64,000 nt of DNA. Source: Artemia franciscana (Eukaryota > Arthropoda > Branchiopoda > Anostraca > Artemiidae). Position numbers and translations under genes: made by a program. Location of the stretch: NCBI RefSeq assembly GCF_032884065.1, contig NC_088868.1, positions 35,676,890-35,740,889 on the forward strand, written 5' to 3'. Numbering within the stretch: the stretch's first letter is position 1; every line of letters begins with the position of its first letter. The notes under the pieces are model-generated. The model did no database searches. It saw only the letters and a program-made list of their open reading frames with translations, and had not been told where the DNA came from. Shown in pieces: positions 1 through 11,613 of the stretch.

Positions 1-125
1 TAAGGGGTTTATCCCTGTTAGGATACCTCCAACCCTCTAAGCCAAATTTTCAAACTCTCTGTTAGTGTAACGACCATCTATTTAGATCCAGAGGGTATTA
101 CAAGATCAGGTGACCATTCCTAACA

Positions 126-666
126 GTGACAGTGATGTGGGGGAATCAAAACAAAATTGTGAAAGGCGATCATGCCTTTCACAATTACTTAAGATCATAC
201 AGCTTTAAATCCAATGTCGCCTTTAAGATCCAAAGATCTGGTGAACTAGTCAATGTTTTGCGCCAAACTATCGGTGGAATAATACGGCAAATTCAAGAAG
301 AAGAACGTACTAGTGTAAGAGCTCAACTGGCAATTAATGCAATTTTTAGTCGGGAAGATGAAGAGGATAGGACTGTCCCTTTGCTTTCGTACATGGAACG
401 TTTTTATAGAGGTGAGGATATAGATACAGAAATTGACAAATGCATCACAAAAATCAACGAATCGGCAGAGAAGTATGCAGAAAATGGGAGTGAATTCACT
501 TACTGGGATCCAGAGTCTCGACATTCATATTGCGAAATTTGACGGGGATTTTCCCCTTCCCGTTGGTCGGAAAGGACCTCTAGTTCCGCAAGCGCTTGCT
601 AGCAAAAAAGCAATTTTACAGATACGGTTTGACCAAGGATTACAAATGGTCATTCTTGTCACGTGA
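126..666 (+). mobile_element. Polinton-type DNA polymerase, N-terminal fragment (fossil)
   Basis: Coding-like sequence on + resembles the region before the exonuclease domain in protein-primed family B polymerases of Polinton (Maverick) elements. It has a segment ending in an NGS motif, followed by a proline-rich stretch and an ASKKAIL motif. The call rests on remembered family features and is tentative. The fragment is broken and isolated. A second polymerase scrap of the same kind lies on the opposite strand at 2317-2639, so the two are probably not one simple copy. Confidence 0.35.
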
Positions 667-1787
667 CAGTAGCAGTAGTATAGTATATTACTTGTTTTTT
701 GCTCTTCAAGCAATTTAATGTAAACTTTTTTATGCTTGAAATTTTTTTATTTTTACACATAAGTTTGACAAGTGTGGCAACGTCGTTGCAATATTGATAT
801 GCATAAAAATGACGTTACTCACATAGATTTTTTTTTCCATAATTAAGGCTGTTAACGAATTTTCTTAAACTTCTTCTTTATAAGTGAGTAATATCTTTAT
901 CTTTAAGTCATATCGTTGGAAATCTGCAGTTTCAATTGAATGGCGAACTTCTGGAGTAAATTCAATTCCTCTTTTTTATTTATCTTTTACAGAATTGTAA
1001 CTTTTGTACGATTTTTATTTTCCTGGGAGGTAATCGACAATTTCCACAGCAGTTTTATAAGTTCTTTATTCATTGAAATAGCTCCATCTTTTATTAAATC
1101 CGAAAAGATAAGTGTGTTGCAGCATCATAACATATGATGATTGATTTTAATAATTTAATTACTATGGGCTTGGGTTCGTTCTCTAGTATAATTTTCCTAA
1201 AATTAGTCCGTCCTTCTTCTACATTGTCAAATTTTTGAACTCTATGGCTTAGTATTCAACTGTTTCTTGAAGGTTTTTGACAAATTCTGAAAGAAGAATG
1301 AAAGAAAGAAGGGTTTTTTTGAAAAGAAGGTTTTTGACAAAATTGAAAGAAGTCTCAACTCACATTCAGTCAAGATGAGCCTCAAATCTCTCAGTTCAGA
1401 TCAAAATAGTTGAAATTATGTATAACATCTTAGGGTCTATTAATTAGGAAAATAACACACTAGGTTTCAAAAAATGTCTTTGACATTTTTATTTAAATTT
1501 ATATTAAGATCATAGACTATATTTAAATTTTTAAATTTTTACAAGTTTACATTAAATTGCTTAAAGAGCAAAAAACTGGTTATTGCAAAATATTTGCATA
1601 TATTTTAACAAGGGATTATGACAATTCGAAAACCGTAAAAAACAAACCGATGGGTGATGGGTAAAAAACAATCGATGGGCCAGCAATAATCACCCGAAAT
1701 GGTGTTTCAATGTTAAACATGTTGACTGATTGCTTTTCTTCTTTAAACTGTCACTTTTCAAGATTATCCACTCCTCTTATAGATTAT
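667..1787. other. AT-rich stretch without a recognisable gene
   Basis: Only short open frames are present and none resembles a known family. Around 1280-1350 there are short purine-rich repeats of the GAAAGAAG and GGTTTTTGACAAA kind. No splice-site pair, RNA gene or element end was found. Confidence 0.5.
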
Positions 1788-2168
1788 CTACATCCAGTTT
1801 TCGGAAGAAAAAAAATGTTGGTTGTAAATGTCCTTTAGAAAGTTCTTGCAGTCTTCACAACAATGGATTATAAGATTGTTCCGTTTTTGAATAATTGCTC
1901 TAACCTCTTGAGGTTGTCTTTCTTTTTTATCAATATAGTATAACACTGTGTTCTGTAAACAGTTACTAATTGCATCTTCAAAGTCACATATCCCACTATG
2001 GCTACTATAGCCTGCTAATTTTGCATCCAACGTTAAAACGTCCAAAATTGTTGTTTTGCTGCATTTACATTCTCTTCCGTTTTCTAAGAGCCTTATCTGT
2101 AGCTCAGGTAAAGAATTGCATAAAATACACACTCGACTATTTAAAATGTTCCAATTGTTATAGTCCAT
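1788..2168 (-). CDS. Cysteine-rich 126-residue ORF, unknown
   Basis: This single open frame begins with ATG at 2168 and encodes 126 residues. It has a CxxC near the N-terminus (CILC), a CKC around residue 35 and an HCCEDC cluster about 75 residues after the first pair. Two cysteine pairs bracketing about 80 residues, with FLKDIYNQHF following, vaguely recall the ZAD zinc-finger domain of arthropods, but the fit is weak. It lies 150 bases downstream of a Polinton polymerase scrap on the same strand, so it could instead be a gene of that element. No intron or poly(A) signal is evident. It may be real, but its function is unknown. Confidence 0.35.
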   Translation of the reverse strand: MDYNNWNILNSRVCILCNSLPELQIRLLENGRECKCSKTTILDVLTLDAKLAGYSSHSGICDFEDAISNCLQNTVLYYIDKKERQPQEVRAIIQKRNNLIIHCCEDCKNFLKDIYNQHFFSSENWM

Positions 2169-2316
2169 AATTGTTTACACTTGCATTTATATCTTACTAC
2201 AAAATTCTGACATAGGATTTCTAAACAGTCATAAAGAAAACTAACTGTAGTATACATGTTTTCACTAGCACTTTCTATACAATACTAAATTTGTTTTTGA
2301 TCAATCATATCTGAGA

Positions 2317-2639
2317 TCACTTCATTTCTTCAATTTTGTAATGTCCAAGAGGAAGGGTAGTGATCCCATCATCAAAAATATATACTTTGTCCGAAACACC
2401 AGAGATGGCAGTACAGACAACTTCCGTTGTATATAATTTCAACTTGAGAGATCTTATGACGTTTGTTGTAGTTCTAATGGCCCTTCCTTCAAAAACAGCT
2501 TCTTTAAATCTTTCCGCCGTTAGATATTTCTTCATCATGAAATCTTTTGATTTTCCTTTGACAGCCTTCTTTAATTTCTCGTTCTGCGTTACAACACAGT
2601 AGCATTTAGGCGAAGCGGCGATTAATTCTATGAACGTAT
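2317..2639 (-). mobile_element. Polinton DNA polymerase B, C-terminal fragment (fossil)
   Basis: The minus-strand frame ends with the DDG..TLPLGHYKI signature that closes many Polinton protein-primed polymerases. It is a fragment only. An R1 repeat copy (2640-4326) is inserted in it, and a few dozen bases on the far side of R1 (about 4328-4375) appear to belong to the same fossil. No capsid or integrase part is seen next to it. The rest of the element is missing here. Confidence 0.55.
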
Positions 2640-4326
2640 CAAACAGTTCGTGGTAACGAACTGTAGTAAGGAGCGACCCGGCTCAATAGTAACCAAAACT
2701 CTAAAAAATGGAATTTTGATACCTACATCAAAAGAATCGCATTTTAATGATGATTTTAAATATATAAATTTCATCAAGTTTAGTCTTACCCATTAAAAGT
2801 TACGAGCCTGAGAAAATTTGCGTTATTTTAGAAAATAGGGGGAAACGCCCCCTAGAAGTCATAGAATCTTAACGAAAATCACACCATCAGATTCAGCGTA
2901 TCAGAGAACCCTACTGTAGAAGTTTCAAGCTCCTATCTACAAAAATGTGGAATTTTGTATTTTTTGCCAGAAGGCAGATCACGGATGCGTGTTTATTTGT
3001 TTTTTTTTTTTTTTTCCCAGGGGTGATCGTATCGACTCAGTTGTCCTAGAATGTTGCAAGAGGGCTCATTCTAACGGAAATGAAAAGTTCAAGTGCCCTT
3101 TTTAAGTGACCAAAAGAATTGGAGGGCACCTAGGCCCCCTCCCACGCTAATTATTTACCAAAGTCAACGGATCAAAATTCTGAGATATCCATTTTATTCA
3201 GCGTAGTCGAAAAACCTTATAACTATGTCTTTGGGGACGACTTACTCCCCTACAGTCCCCATGGGAGGGGCAACAAGTTACAAACTTTGACCAATGCTTA
3301 CATATAGTAATAGTTATTGGGAAGTATACAGGCGTTTTCAGGAGGATTTTTTTGGTTGGGGGAGGGGTTGAGAAGAGGGGGATATGCTGGGGGAACTTTC
3401 CATCGATAATTTGTCATGGGGGAAGAAAATCTCCATGAAGGGAGTGCAGGATTTACTAGCATTATTTAAAAACACAATGAAAAAATAAATATGAAAAAAT
3501 CTTTCAGCTGGAAGTAAGGAACAGCATTAAAACTTAGAACAAACAGAAATTATTACCCATTTGAGGGGCTCACCTCCTCCTAATACCTCGCTCTTTACGT
3601 TAAAGTATTTTTAGTAATTTCAACTATTTATTCTACGGCTTTTGTGATTCTGGGGTCATTCTTAATGAATTGGGACAAAATTTAAGCTTTAGTGTAAAGA
3701 GCGAAGATCTGACAAGGGGGCGAACCCCCTCATATATGTAATAAAAATATGAGAATACAAAAGTTCTTTACGTAAGCTAATTTATAAGTTACGTAAATCT
3801 TTTACTAATAAAAATATTCGTAAAAAATTAAAAGTTCTAGTTGCCTTTTTAATTTACCAAAAAATCGGAGGGCAACTAGGCTTCCTCCCCCGCTCTTTTT
3901 TTCTCAAAATCATTCGATCAAAATTATGAGAAAGCCATTTAGCCAAAAAAAAAATGCAAATTTCGTTTTAATTATTCCTCTGCGGAGAGCCAAAATCAAA
4001 ACATGCATTGATTCAAAAACGTTCAGAAATTAAATAAAAAAAAACAAGTTTTTTTAACTGAAAGTAAGGAGCGACATTAAAACTTAAAACGAACAGAAAT
4101 TACTTCGTATATGAAAGAGGCTGCTTCCTCATCAACGCCCCGCTCTTTACGCTAAAGTTTTTTACTGTTTTAAAAAGAAGAATTGAGAGACAGAGTCAAA
4201 CTTTAGCGTAAAGAGCGGGGCGTTGATGAGGAAGCAGCCTCTTTCATATACGAAGTAATTTCTGTTCGTTTTAAGTTTTAATGTCGCTCCTTACTTTCAG
4301 TTAAAAAAACTTGTTTTTTTATTTAA
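2640..4326 (+). repeat. R1 fold-back repeat, copy A (near full length)
   Basis: This is the reference copy of the dominant repeat. It begins with CAAACAG and a 20-base palindrome (CAGTTCG, 6-base loop, CGAACTG). A noncoding body follows, with a T tract near 3000 and a first hairpin type around 3500-3760. It ends with a large hairpin (about 4040-4320) whose arms of about 120 bases match almost perfectly, and then TTTATTTAA. No frame over 100 codons looks coding. The ends are fixed by the flanks, which both belong to the same Polinton fragment. No target duplication beyond a possible single T is visible. Confidence 0.85.
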
Positions 4327-4369
4327 TCGCTTCCTAGTTCGTTTTTAAGCCTGCCAAATTCATTCTTTT

Positions 4370-5570
4370 ATGACGATCTCAAAATTTTGACTAGATGTGT
4401 TTGGGGAAAGTGGGAGGGGGTGGAGGAGATTCGGGGAATTTTCCTAGGAGGACCCGTAGACCTCAAAATAGTGTATCTGTAATATCTAAAAACGGCTTGA
4501 AAAATCGAGCTAGAAGTTCCAGTGATTGTTTGCGAATGAACGGTACCTCTAACTTTTATTTTTAGAAAGGTGCAGAGGTGAACCTGAAGACACTCTGGGC
4601 ATCCGGGCTATCAGTATAGTGTGTCCGTAATATTTATGAAAAAGTAAATAAAAGTTCAGTTTTACTTAAGAAACACTTTGGGAGAGGTGTTTGAAACTTT
4701 CAGGTAGTTTGGAGAGGATGGTGCAAGACTATTTAAAATCCATCAATATTGTGTCTCCAATCCAGCTTAACGGGTTAGCTGCTTTTGGAGTGTTTCCGGA
4801 GGAAAAAAACAAGAACATTTTAAGATATAGAGAATGTAGTGGTTAGCAAAATATTCTCTCCAAAAACAGATTGTACTGAATTTTACTATTAGTTGTTGAA
4901 GCGTTAATATGTGTATGTGTGTCGAAAAAAAATCGGCATTGTGTTAGGATAGAAACAGACCAAACAATGGAAATTTATCAAATTAGAATTGGCATGAAAC
5001 ATCTCTAAGCTATACGACTCTAAGCCTGATGGTAACTGGAATGTCTACAATCTTAGGATGTGCCTAAGGTTCACAAAAGTGTGCTTTATCTTTCACCAGA
5101 GGCCAAAATACTTTTACCATAACTTTCAATCCTATCATTAAAAATAAAAACCTGCTTATCTACTGTTTATGCTACTATGTACGACTTTTTGATGCTATTT
5201 GTACATGCTTATGCTTACTTTTATTTACTTTTACTTTTATGCTTAGCTCGTGCTTATTTATGCTTGCTTTTTTGCCCCAACAAGCAGAATATAAATTGAA
5301 CAAAAGATTGTTATCATTCAAAAGATAGTAAAGAGCAACATTATAAAATTGAAAGTATCACAAGACATTCTGTGTAACGAGGGCTGTCCCCTCCTGTGCA
5401 CTTTTCTAAATTGGATTCGAATGAATTTGAATAGGCAGTATTTTTAAGACAGGAGAAAACTGTAGCACAAAGAGCACGATAGGGGCAAAGGAATGGATCA
5501 GCCCCTTCATATACAGAGTAATTCCTGCTCATTTAAAGTTTTAATGTTGCTAAATGTTGTTATTGAAAAA
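4370..5570 (+). repeat. R2 dispersed repeat, copy 1
   Basis: A segment of about 1.2 kb recurs in the same orientation at about 54500-55890. Shared landmarks are GTGTCCGTAATATCTAAAAA, the GAACCTGAA(G/A)ACACTCTGGGC motif and a stretch around 4900-5100. The 3' end (5330-5560) is a degraded hairpin related to the R1 hairpin, with ATGTTGCT in place of ATGTCGCT. No coding region was found. The short open frame at its 3' end is part of the hairpin. Confidence 0.65.
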
Positions 5571-6540
5571 AGTGACTTTGCACTTAATTTAATATGCTAA
5601 AAAATACAGATATTTTATCAATCCAAATATTGTTAAGCCATATCCGGGTTTACCATTGGGTTTATCATATCATTTTTGTGTATTTAAATTAGATGAACTT
5701 TTTCCCAAAACCTTAATTTGCATTAATGAGAGCATAGTGATTTGATTATAGGTGCATAAAATATACTTACTTAATGATTAAAGTGTCTTATTCGATTTCC
5801 TTTGCAACCGTTTGAAATTGGAACTTTAGTTTTTAAAGCAAATGTGGTGCATATAAACAAGACACTTCACTCTTGAGGGACTGAAATTCATACACCTTGC
5901 TCCATTCTAACTGCAATAGTTTTGAAAAAAATTTCTTAAGGCATTAAAGGGGGAAACTTAAATCTTAGTTAAAAGAAAGGAAGGCTAGAGACTGACGGCC
6001 CACGAGTATGTAGCACAATTTATGGTCATTTTGGATGCTAGAGCGCTCTGCACTTTTATTAAATTAAATCTTACCCTTTCAAAATTGTCTTTTTAACACC
6101 ATTCCTGGATTATCAGTAATACGGTGAGCGCTGCAGTTTATCATCACGGAACTGCGATTAAAAAAGAAGTAAGTTTGCGTGCTTTTTTCCTAAATACATT
6201 GTAATTTTCCAACATATAGTATTTCCATAATAAAAAGCATTTTTTTTGCCTCTTTTTTATTTCCTTTTCAATTATTTTGCTTAATTTCTATTTTAGTAAT
6301 TGTGGTACATGGCCTCAACCTTCCATCAACGTTCTGGAAAGTTTAAAGCCTTAAAATTTATCTTTTTGATGGAGGAGAGGGGTTTCTCAGCAGTAAACAA
6401 AGTGCAATGTATTTTCTAAAATTTGGTGTATTTCAACTTTTTAATCACATTCGAATATTTTGTTAATTTCTGTCTATATGTGGGTTGAAATGCGTTGTAG
6501 GGAGCTAATTCAGATAACTTATATTTTGCTATTAAAAACG
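5571..6540. other. No gene or repeat recognised
   Basis: AT-rich sequence with stops in all frames. No splice pair, RNA gene or repeat relationship was noticed apart from homopolymer runs. Confidence 0.5.
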
Positions 6541-7330
6541 AGCTTAAATTATTAAAAAAAAGTTTTTCCTTCAATGTAAAAAAGAGCAATACTAAAACTC
6601 AAAACAAAACAAATGTTTATAAGCCCTCTCCCCCTAAGAAATTGCCTACAAAGAAAACTTAAAAAAAAACACATCCAAAATTTGGTTTTAATCATTTTTT
6701 TTCCATTTTTGCAAGTCGGAAAACATTTTGAAGGGGGGGGGGTTCAAACCCCGACTTTTTGAAATTTTTTCAGGCTTTTTGAGGAGGGGGATTTTTGACG
6801 CCTTAATGCCGACGCGTTGTGGAATATTGAGCAGTAATGTCCTCTCTACAACAGTGTCCTCCCAGATGTAGGTAGCGATGATCATTCGAAAACACCTCCA
6901 ATAAACCTGGGGGCTAGGGCTCTCCTGTAATTGTTGTAACACAACGCTTTGAGGGAGCAATCATTGCTGTTCTTTGGTGGAGAAGGGGCAATAGAGATCC
7001 TAAATAATCATTCATCGATAAATCTTAAAAAGAGCAAACGTACCTTCCGTTTTCCAAATCGATCGCCAAATCTAAAGCTAAAGTTTGACTTTCTCTCACA
7101 ACTCTACTTTCTAAAACAACAAAAACTTTAACGTAAAGAGTGGGGCGTTGAAAAGGGGACAGCCCCTTTTATATACATAATAATTTCTGTTCATTTTAAG
7201 TTTTAATGTCGCTCCTTACTTTTAATTGAAAAACATGTTTTTTTATTTCATCATAATGAGAAATGCACTTACCCATAAATCCTAAGAAATTTTGTTGAAG
7301 AACGAACTGTTGTCCATAATAAGCGATAAT
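6541..7330. repeat. Decayed R1-like hairpin remains
   Basis: At 6545-6640 a diverged 'AAAGAGCAATACTAAAACTCAAAAC' type arm is present in altered form. At 7110-7240 there is a clear right hairpin arm (TTTAACGTAAAGAGTGGGGC, then ATGTCGCTCCTTACTT). The middle (6700-7100) is unlike R1 and G-rich around 6735, so the hairpin has been disrupted. R1 copy B starts at 7331. Confidence 0.5.
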
Positions 7331-8639
7331 CAAACAGTTCGTGGTAACGAACTGTAGTAAGGAGCGACCCGGCTCAATAGTAAACAAAACTCTAAAAAAC
7401 GGAATTTTGATGCTAAAAGATACATCAAAAGAATCGGATTTTCATGCTGATTCTAAATATATCATCAAATTTAATCTTTGTCATCAAAAGTTGATGCCAG
7501 CCTGAGAAAATTTGCCTTATTTTGGAAAATAGGGGGAAACACCCCCTAAAAGTCAAATAATCTTAACGAAAATCACACCATCGCATTCAGCGTATCATAG
7601 AACCCTATAGCAGATCACTGGTGCGTGTTTATTTTTTTTCCCAGGGGTCATCGTATCGACCAATTGGTCCTAGAATCTCGCAAGAGGGCTCATTCTAACG
7701 GAAATGAAAAGTTCTAGTGCCCTTTTTAAGTGACCAAAAAATTGGAGGGTACCGAGGCCCCCTCCCACGCTCATTTTTTCCAAAGTTAACGAATCTAAAT
7801 TTTGAGATATCCATTTTGTTCCCTCATAGTCGAAAACCATATTAACTATGTCTTTGGAATGACTCACTCCCCCACAGTCCCTGGGGGAGGGGCTGCAAGT
7901 TACAAACTTTGACCAGTGTTTATACACAGTAATGGTTATTGGGAAGTGTACAGACGTTTTCAGGGGGATTTTTTTGGTTTGGGTTGGGGTTGAGGGGAGG
8001 GGGCTATGTGGAAGTATCTTCTCTTGGAGGAATATGTCATGGGGGAAGAGAAATTCAATTAAAAGGGCGCGGGATTTTCTAGCATTACTATAAAAAAACA
8101 ATGAAAAAATAAACACGAAAAAGTTTTTCAACTGAAAGTAAGGAGTAGCATTAAAACTTAAAACGAACAGAGGTTATTACGCATATGAGGGGTTCTAAAA
8201 ATACTTTAGCATAAAGAGCGAGGTATTTAGGAGGAGATAAATACCTTGTTCTTTATGCTAAAGTATTTTTAGTAATTTCAACTATTTATTCTACTGCCTT
8301 TCTGATTCAGGGGTCATTCTTAAAGAATTGGGACAAAACTTAAGATTTAGCCAAATCAAAAATGCATTAATTCAAAACATTCAGAAATTATATAAAAAAA
8401 CTAGTTTTTTAAACTGAAAGTAAGGAGCGATATTAAAACTTAAAACGAACAGAATTTACTCCGTATATGAAATGGGTTGTCCCCTCCACAATCCCTCGCT
8501 CTTTACGCTAAAGTTTGACTCTTTGCCATAATTCTGCTTTTAAAACAATTAAAAACTTTAGCGTAAAGAGCGAGGGATTGCGGAGGGGACTTTTTTAAAC
8601 TAGTAAAAAAAATAAAAAAACTAGTTTTTTTTTATTTAA
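7331..8639 (+). repeat. R1 fold-back repeat, copy B
   Basis: It begins with CAAACAG and the 20-base palindrome, contains both hairpin types and ends in TTTATTTAA. It is flanked by T on both sides. It is shorter than copy A because of internal losses, including part of the body and part of the terminal hairpin's outer arm. The 153-codon frame on its minus strand is built from repeat sequence and is not a gene. Confidence 0.8.
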
Positions 8640-9083
8640 TTATAATAAAGAACGAACTCTAACCTATACAAAGTGAAATGTTTAGTATAAAGAGCAACTT
8701 CAGAGACAGGTGAATCATATTAAAGAACTGCAAGTTCACTATAAATTTGGATTATGCAAGTTTCATCTGTATCAAAGTCGTAGTGATAGCTGAAGTGTTT
8801 ATATACATAGTTACATAAACGATCGCTTAGTTCATTATAAATGAGGGCTATCAAATTTTCATCGGATATAGCTATGTGAATGGTTATGTATAGGTTATAA
8901 TAAAGAACGAATACTAGCTGAAAGTAACAAATTCTAATTAATAGTAGTAGTCATAGTTTTAGTGGCAGTTCTATCATCGGTTAGTATTTCCGGATAACAC
9001 TGGTAGCTCGCTATGGCATCACGTCCCATATTAAGAAATGCAATAACCCATAGCTCCTAAAACGATATAGCTCCTTTATAGGA
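8640..9083. repeat. R4-like diverged repeat sequence
   Basis: Phrases such as TAATAAAGAACGAA and TAGTAGTAGTCATAGTTTTAG, and the following GCTAGCTAGCG-like and CCCATAACTCCTAA-like portions, recur in diverged form at 20990-22000 and 24710-24800. This points to an old dispersed family. No gene was found. Confidence 0.4.
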
Positions 9084-10348
9084 TTAAATAAAAAAAACTA
9101 GTTTTTTTTTACTGAAAGTAAGGAGCGACATTAAAACTTAAAACAAACAGAAATTACTCCATGTATGAAATGGGCTGTTCCCTTCTCAACGTCCCACTCT
9201 GTACGCTAAAGTTTGACTCTCTCTCTCAATTCTACTTTATTAAACAGTAAATAACTTTAGCGTAAAGAGAAGGGCGTTGAGAAGGGAACAGCCCCTTTCA
9301 TACACTGAGTAATTGCTGTTCGTTTTATGTTTTAATGTCGCTCCTTACTTTCATTTAAAAAAACTAGTTTTTTTTTATTTGATTTCTGAACGTTTTTGAA
9401 TTAATACATGTTTGATTTTGGCTCTCTGCACATAAACTATTAAAATGAAATTTGTATATTAATTCTTTTTTTTTGGCTAAATGGCTTTCTCTTAGTTTTG
9501 ATCAGACGATTTTGAGAAATAAGAGGTGGGGAAGGAGGCCTAGTTGCCCTCCAATTTTTCAGTTACTTAAAAAGGCAACTAGAACTTTTAATTTTTAACG
9601 AACGTTTTTATTTTGTCCCCAGGTTTGTCCCCTCGTTAATACCTCACTATTTATACTAAAGCTTAAGTTTTGTCCCAATTCTTTAAGAATGACCCCTGAA
9701 TCAGAAAGGCCGTAGAATAAATAGTTGAAATTACTATAGATACTTTAGCATAAAGAGCGAGGTATTTAGGAGGAGAAGAACCCCTCATATGCGTAATAAT
9801 TTATTTTCGTTTTAAGTTTTAATGCAACTCCTTACGTTTAATTGAAAAAAGTTTTTCATGTTTATTTTTTCATTTTTTTTTATAGTAATGCTAGAAAATC
9901 CTGCACCCTTTTCATTGAATTTCTCTTCTCCCATGACATATTCCTCCAAGGAAAGATCCTCCCACATATCCCCTTTCTCTCAACCCCCCTCCCCCAAACG
10001 AAAAAAAGTCTCCCTGAAAACGTCTGTACACTTCCCAATAACCATTACTGTATGTAAACAATGGTCAAAGTTTGTAACTTGCAGTCCCCCCACGGGGACA
10101 GTGAGGGAGTAACTCATCCCAAAGACATAGTTATTATGGTTTTGACTATGCTGAACCAAATGGCTATCTCAAAATTTTGATTCGTTGACTTTTAGTAAAA
10201 AATGAGCGTGGGAGGGGGCCTAGGTGCCCTCCAATTTTTTTGGTTACTTAAAAAGGGCACTAGAACTTTTCATTTCCGTTAGAATGAGCCTTCTTGCGAC
10301 ATTCTAGGACCACTTGGTTGATACGATGACCCCTGGAAAAAAAAAAAA
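9084..10348 (-). repeat. R1 repeat, copy C (right-hand part, reversed)
   Basis: Read on -, this covers R1 from its internal T tract through the body to the terminal hairpin (about 9100-9370 in + coordinates) and the TTAA end. It stops in the A/T tract at 10337-10348. The missing left part, from that tract to the CAAACAG end, is found in the same orientation at 20571-20912. The two look like halves of one copy. Confidence 0.8.
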
Positions 10349-11613
10349 CTTAAAAAACAAAACAAGAGCTAAGAGCTCATATGGCACTTGTGACGAGGTC
10401 GGAAGAGCCAAGAGCCAAGAGCTCATTTGGCACTTGTGAGAAGGTCAGAACCTAAAATTAGACTCGGTACTAGAGTTATCGAATTTGCTGTACTTTGTTT
10501 ATTGGCAATTATTATAAAGATAAACTTGAAAATACAATGTTTCTGTAGTCTCTTCTTGTTCGGTATTCTACCTGTAAAGAAGATAAATTAGTTACATTCG
10601 GCGTTTTTTTTTTCTTCTTCGTGAATTCTATTGTATTCTTCTTGTTTTTATTGTTTCATTGTTGTATTCTTGTCGAATTTTTCTTTTTGATGTTTTATCT
10701 TTTTTAGCACATTTTGGAAAAGTGATGAAAATGGGATAATGGTCGCTGTAATATTGTTCTAGGACTCCGGAATGTTGTTGATCAGAAAGTATGTTTATAA
10801 AAATCAGATCTATTGTTGAGCCGTTAATTGTAGTGGGCTCTTGTATGAGCTGTAGAAGTCGAAGATTACTAAGGGCATGCTGTAAAGTATTGTATTCAGT
10901 ATTTGTTGTTTCTTTACTGTTTATATTAAAGTCACCTAACAATATTGTATGACCGTTGTCAATACATGGGGTTAGTAAGTCGCTAATGCAGTTAATGAGT
11001 GTATTAATGCGCACGTGGTTTGGCTTGTAAATACAGAACTCAAGAGCCAAGTGCTCATATGGCACTTGTGACGAGGTCAGAAAAGCCAAGAGGTCATATG
11101 GTACTTGTGATGAGGTTGGAATCTTAAATTAGACTCGGTACTATAGTTATCAATTTTTCTGTTTTTTGTTGAAGACAATCTTGCAAATACAGTGTTGCTC
11201 TGGTCTCTTCTTGTTTGGTATTGTAACGTATGTTCCACGAAGTTTCGTCCCGATCTCTCCACTCTAAGTGTTTTCCAAGATTTCCGGTTTCCCCCTCTAA
11301 CTCCCCCCAATGTCACCGGATCTGGTGATATCTTATTTAAAATAAGAGCTCTGAGACACGAGGTCCTGCTAAATACCAAATTTCATTAAGATCCGATAAC
11401 CCGTTCGTAATTTAAAAATACCTAATTTCTTCTAATTTTTTCGAATTAACCGTCCTTCCACTATTTCTAATCTAATCTGGTCTGGTCCCTGATACACCTT
11501 TCAGCTTTTACCGTCCAAGCTTATCTGGAAGTGCCTAAACTAGCAAAACCGGGACCGACAGACAGAAATTGTGATCGCTATATGTCACTAGGTAAGTACC
11601 AAGTGACATAAAA
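10349..11613 (+). repeat. R3 repeat with internal duplication, left block
   Basis: It contains AGAGCTCATATGGCACTTGTGA-type sequence at about 10372, 10425, 11048 and 11090. The neighbouring 100 bases (GACTCGGTACTA...CTCTTCTTGTT...) are repeated at about 10460-10560 and 11125-11225. The right part (11230-11613) matches the unit of the 18.9-20.6 kb array (CCACTCTAAGTGTTTTCC, AAATTTCATTAAGATCCGAT). It ends with AAAACCGGGACCGACAGACAG, then a short palindrome around CCAAGTGACATA. A LINE endonuclease fragment lies between the duplicated parts. Confidence 0.6.
10626..11040 (-). mobile_element. LINE endonuclease-domain fragment
   Basis: The minus-strand frame carries three hallmark motifs of the apurinic-type (EEP) endonuclease of non-LTR retrotransposons in the correct order: ILLGDFNIN, STIDLIFIN and YYSDHYPI. 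About 140 residues of the domain's C-terminal half are open without stops. The N-terminal half and the reverse transcriptase are absent. The upstream end of the open frame (to 11089) runs into R3 sequence, so the LINE part is bounded on both sides by R3 duplications. Confidence 0.8.

Noticed and set aside
7670-8131. 153-codon open frame on - in R1 copy B
   Set aside because: It lies wholly in repeat sequence; equivalent positions in other R1 copies are not open in the same way.
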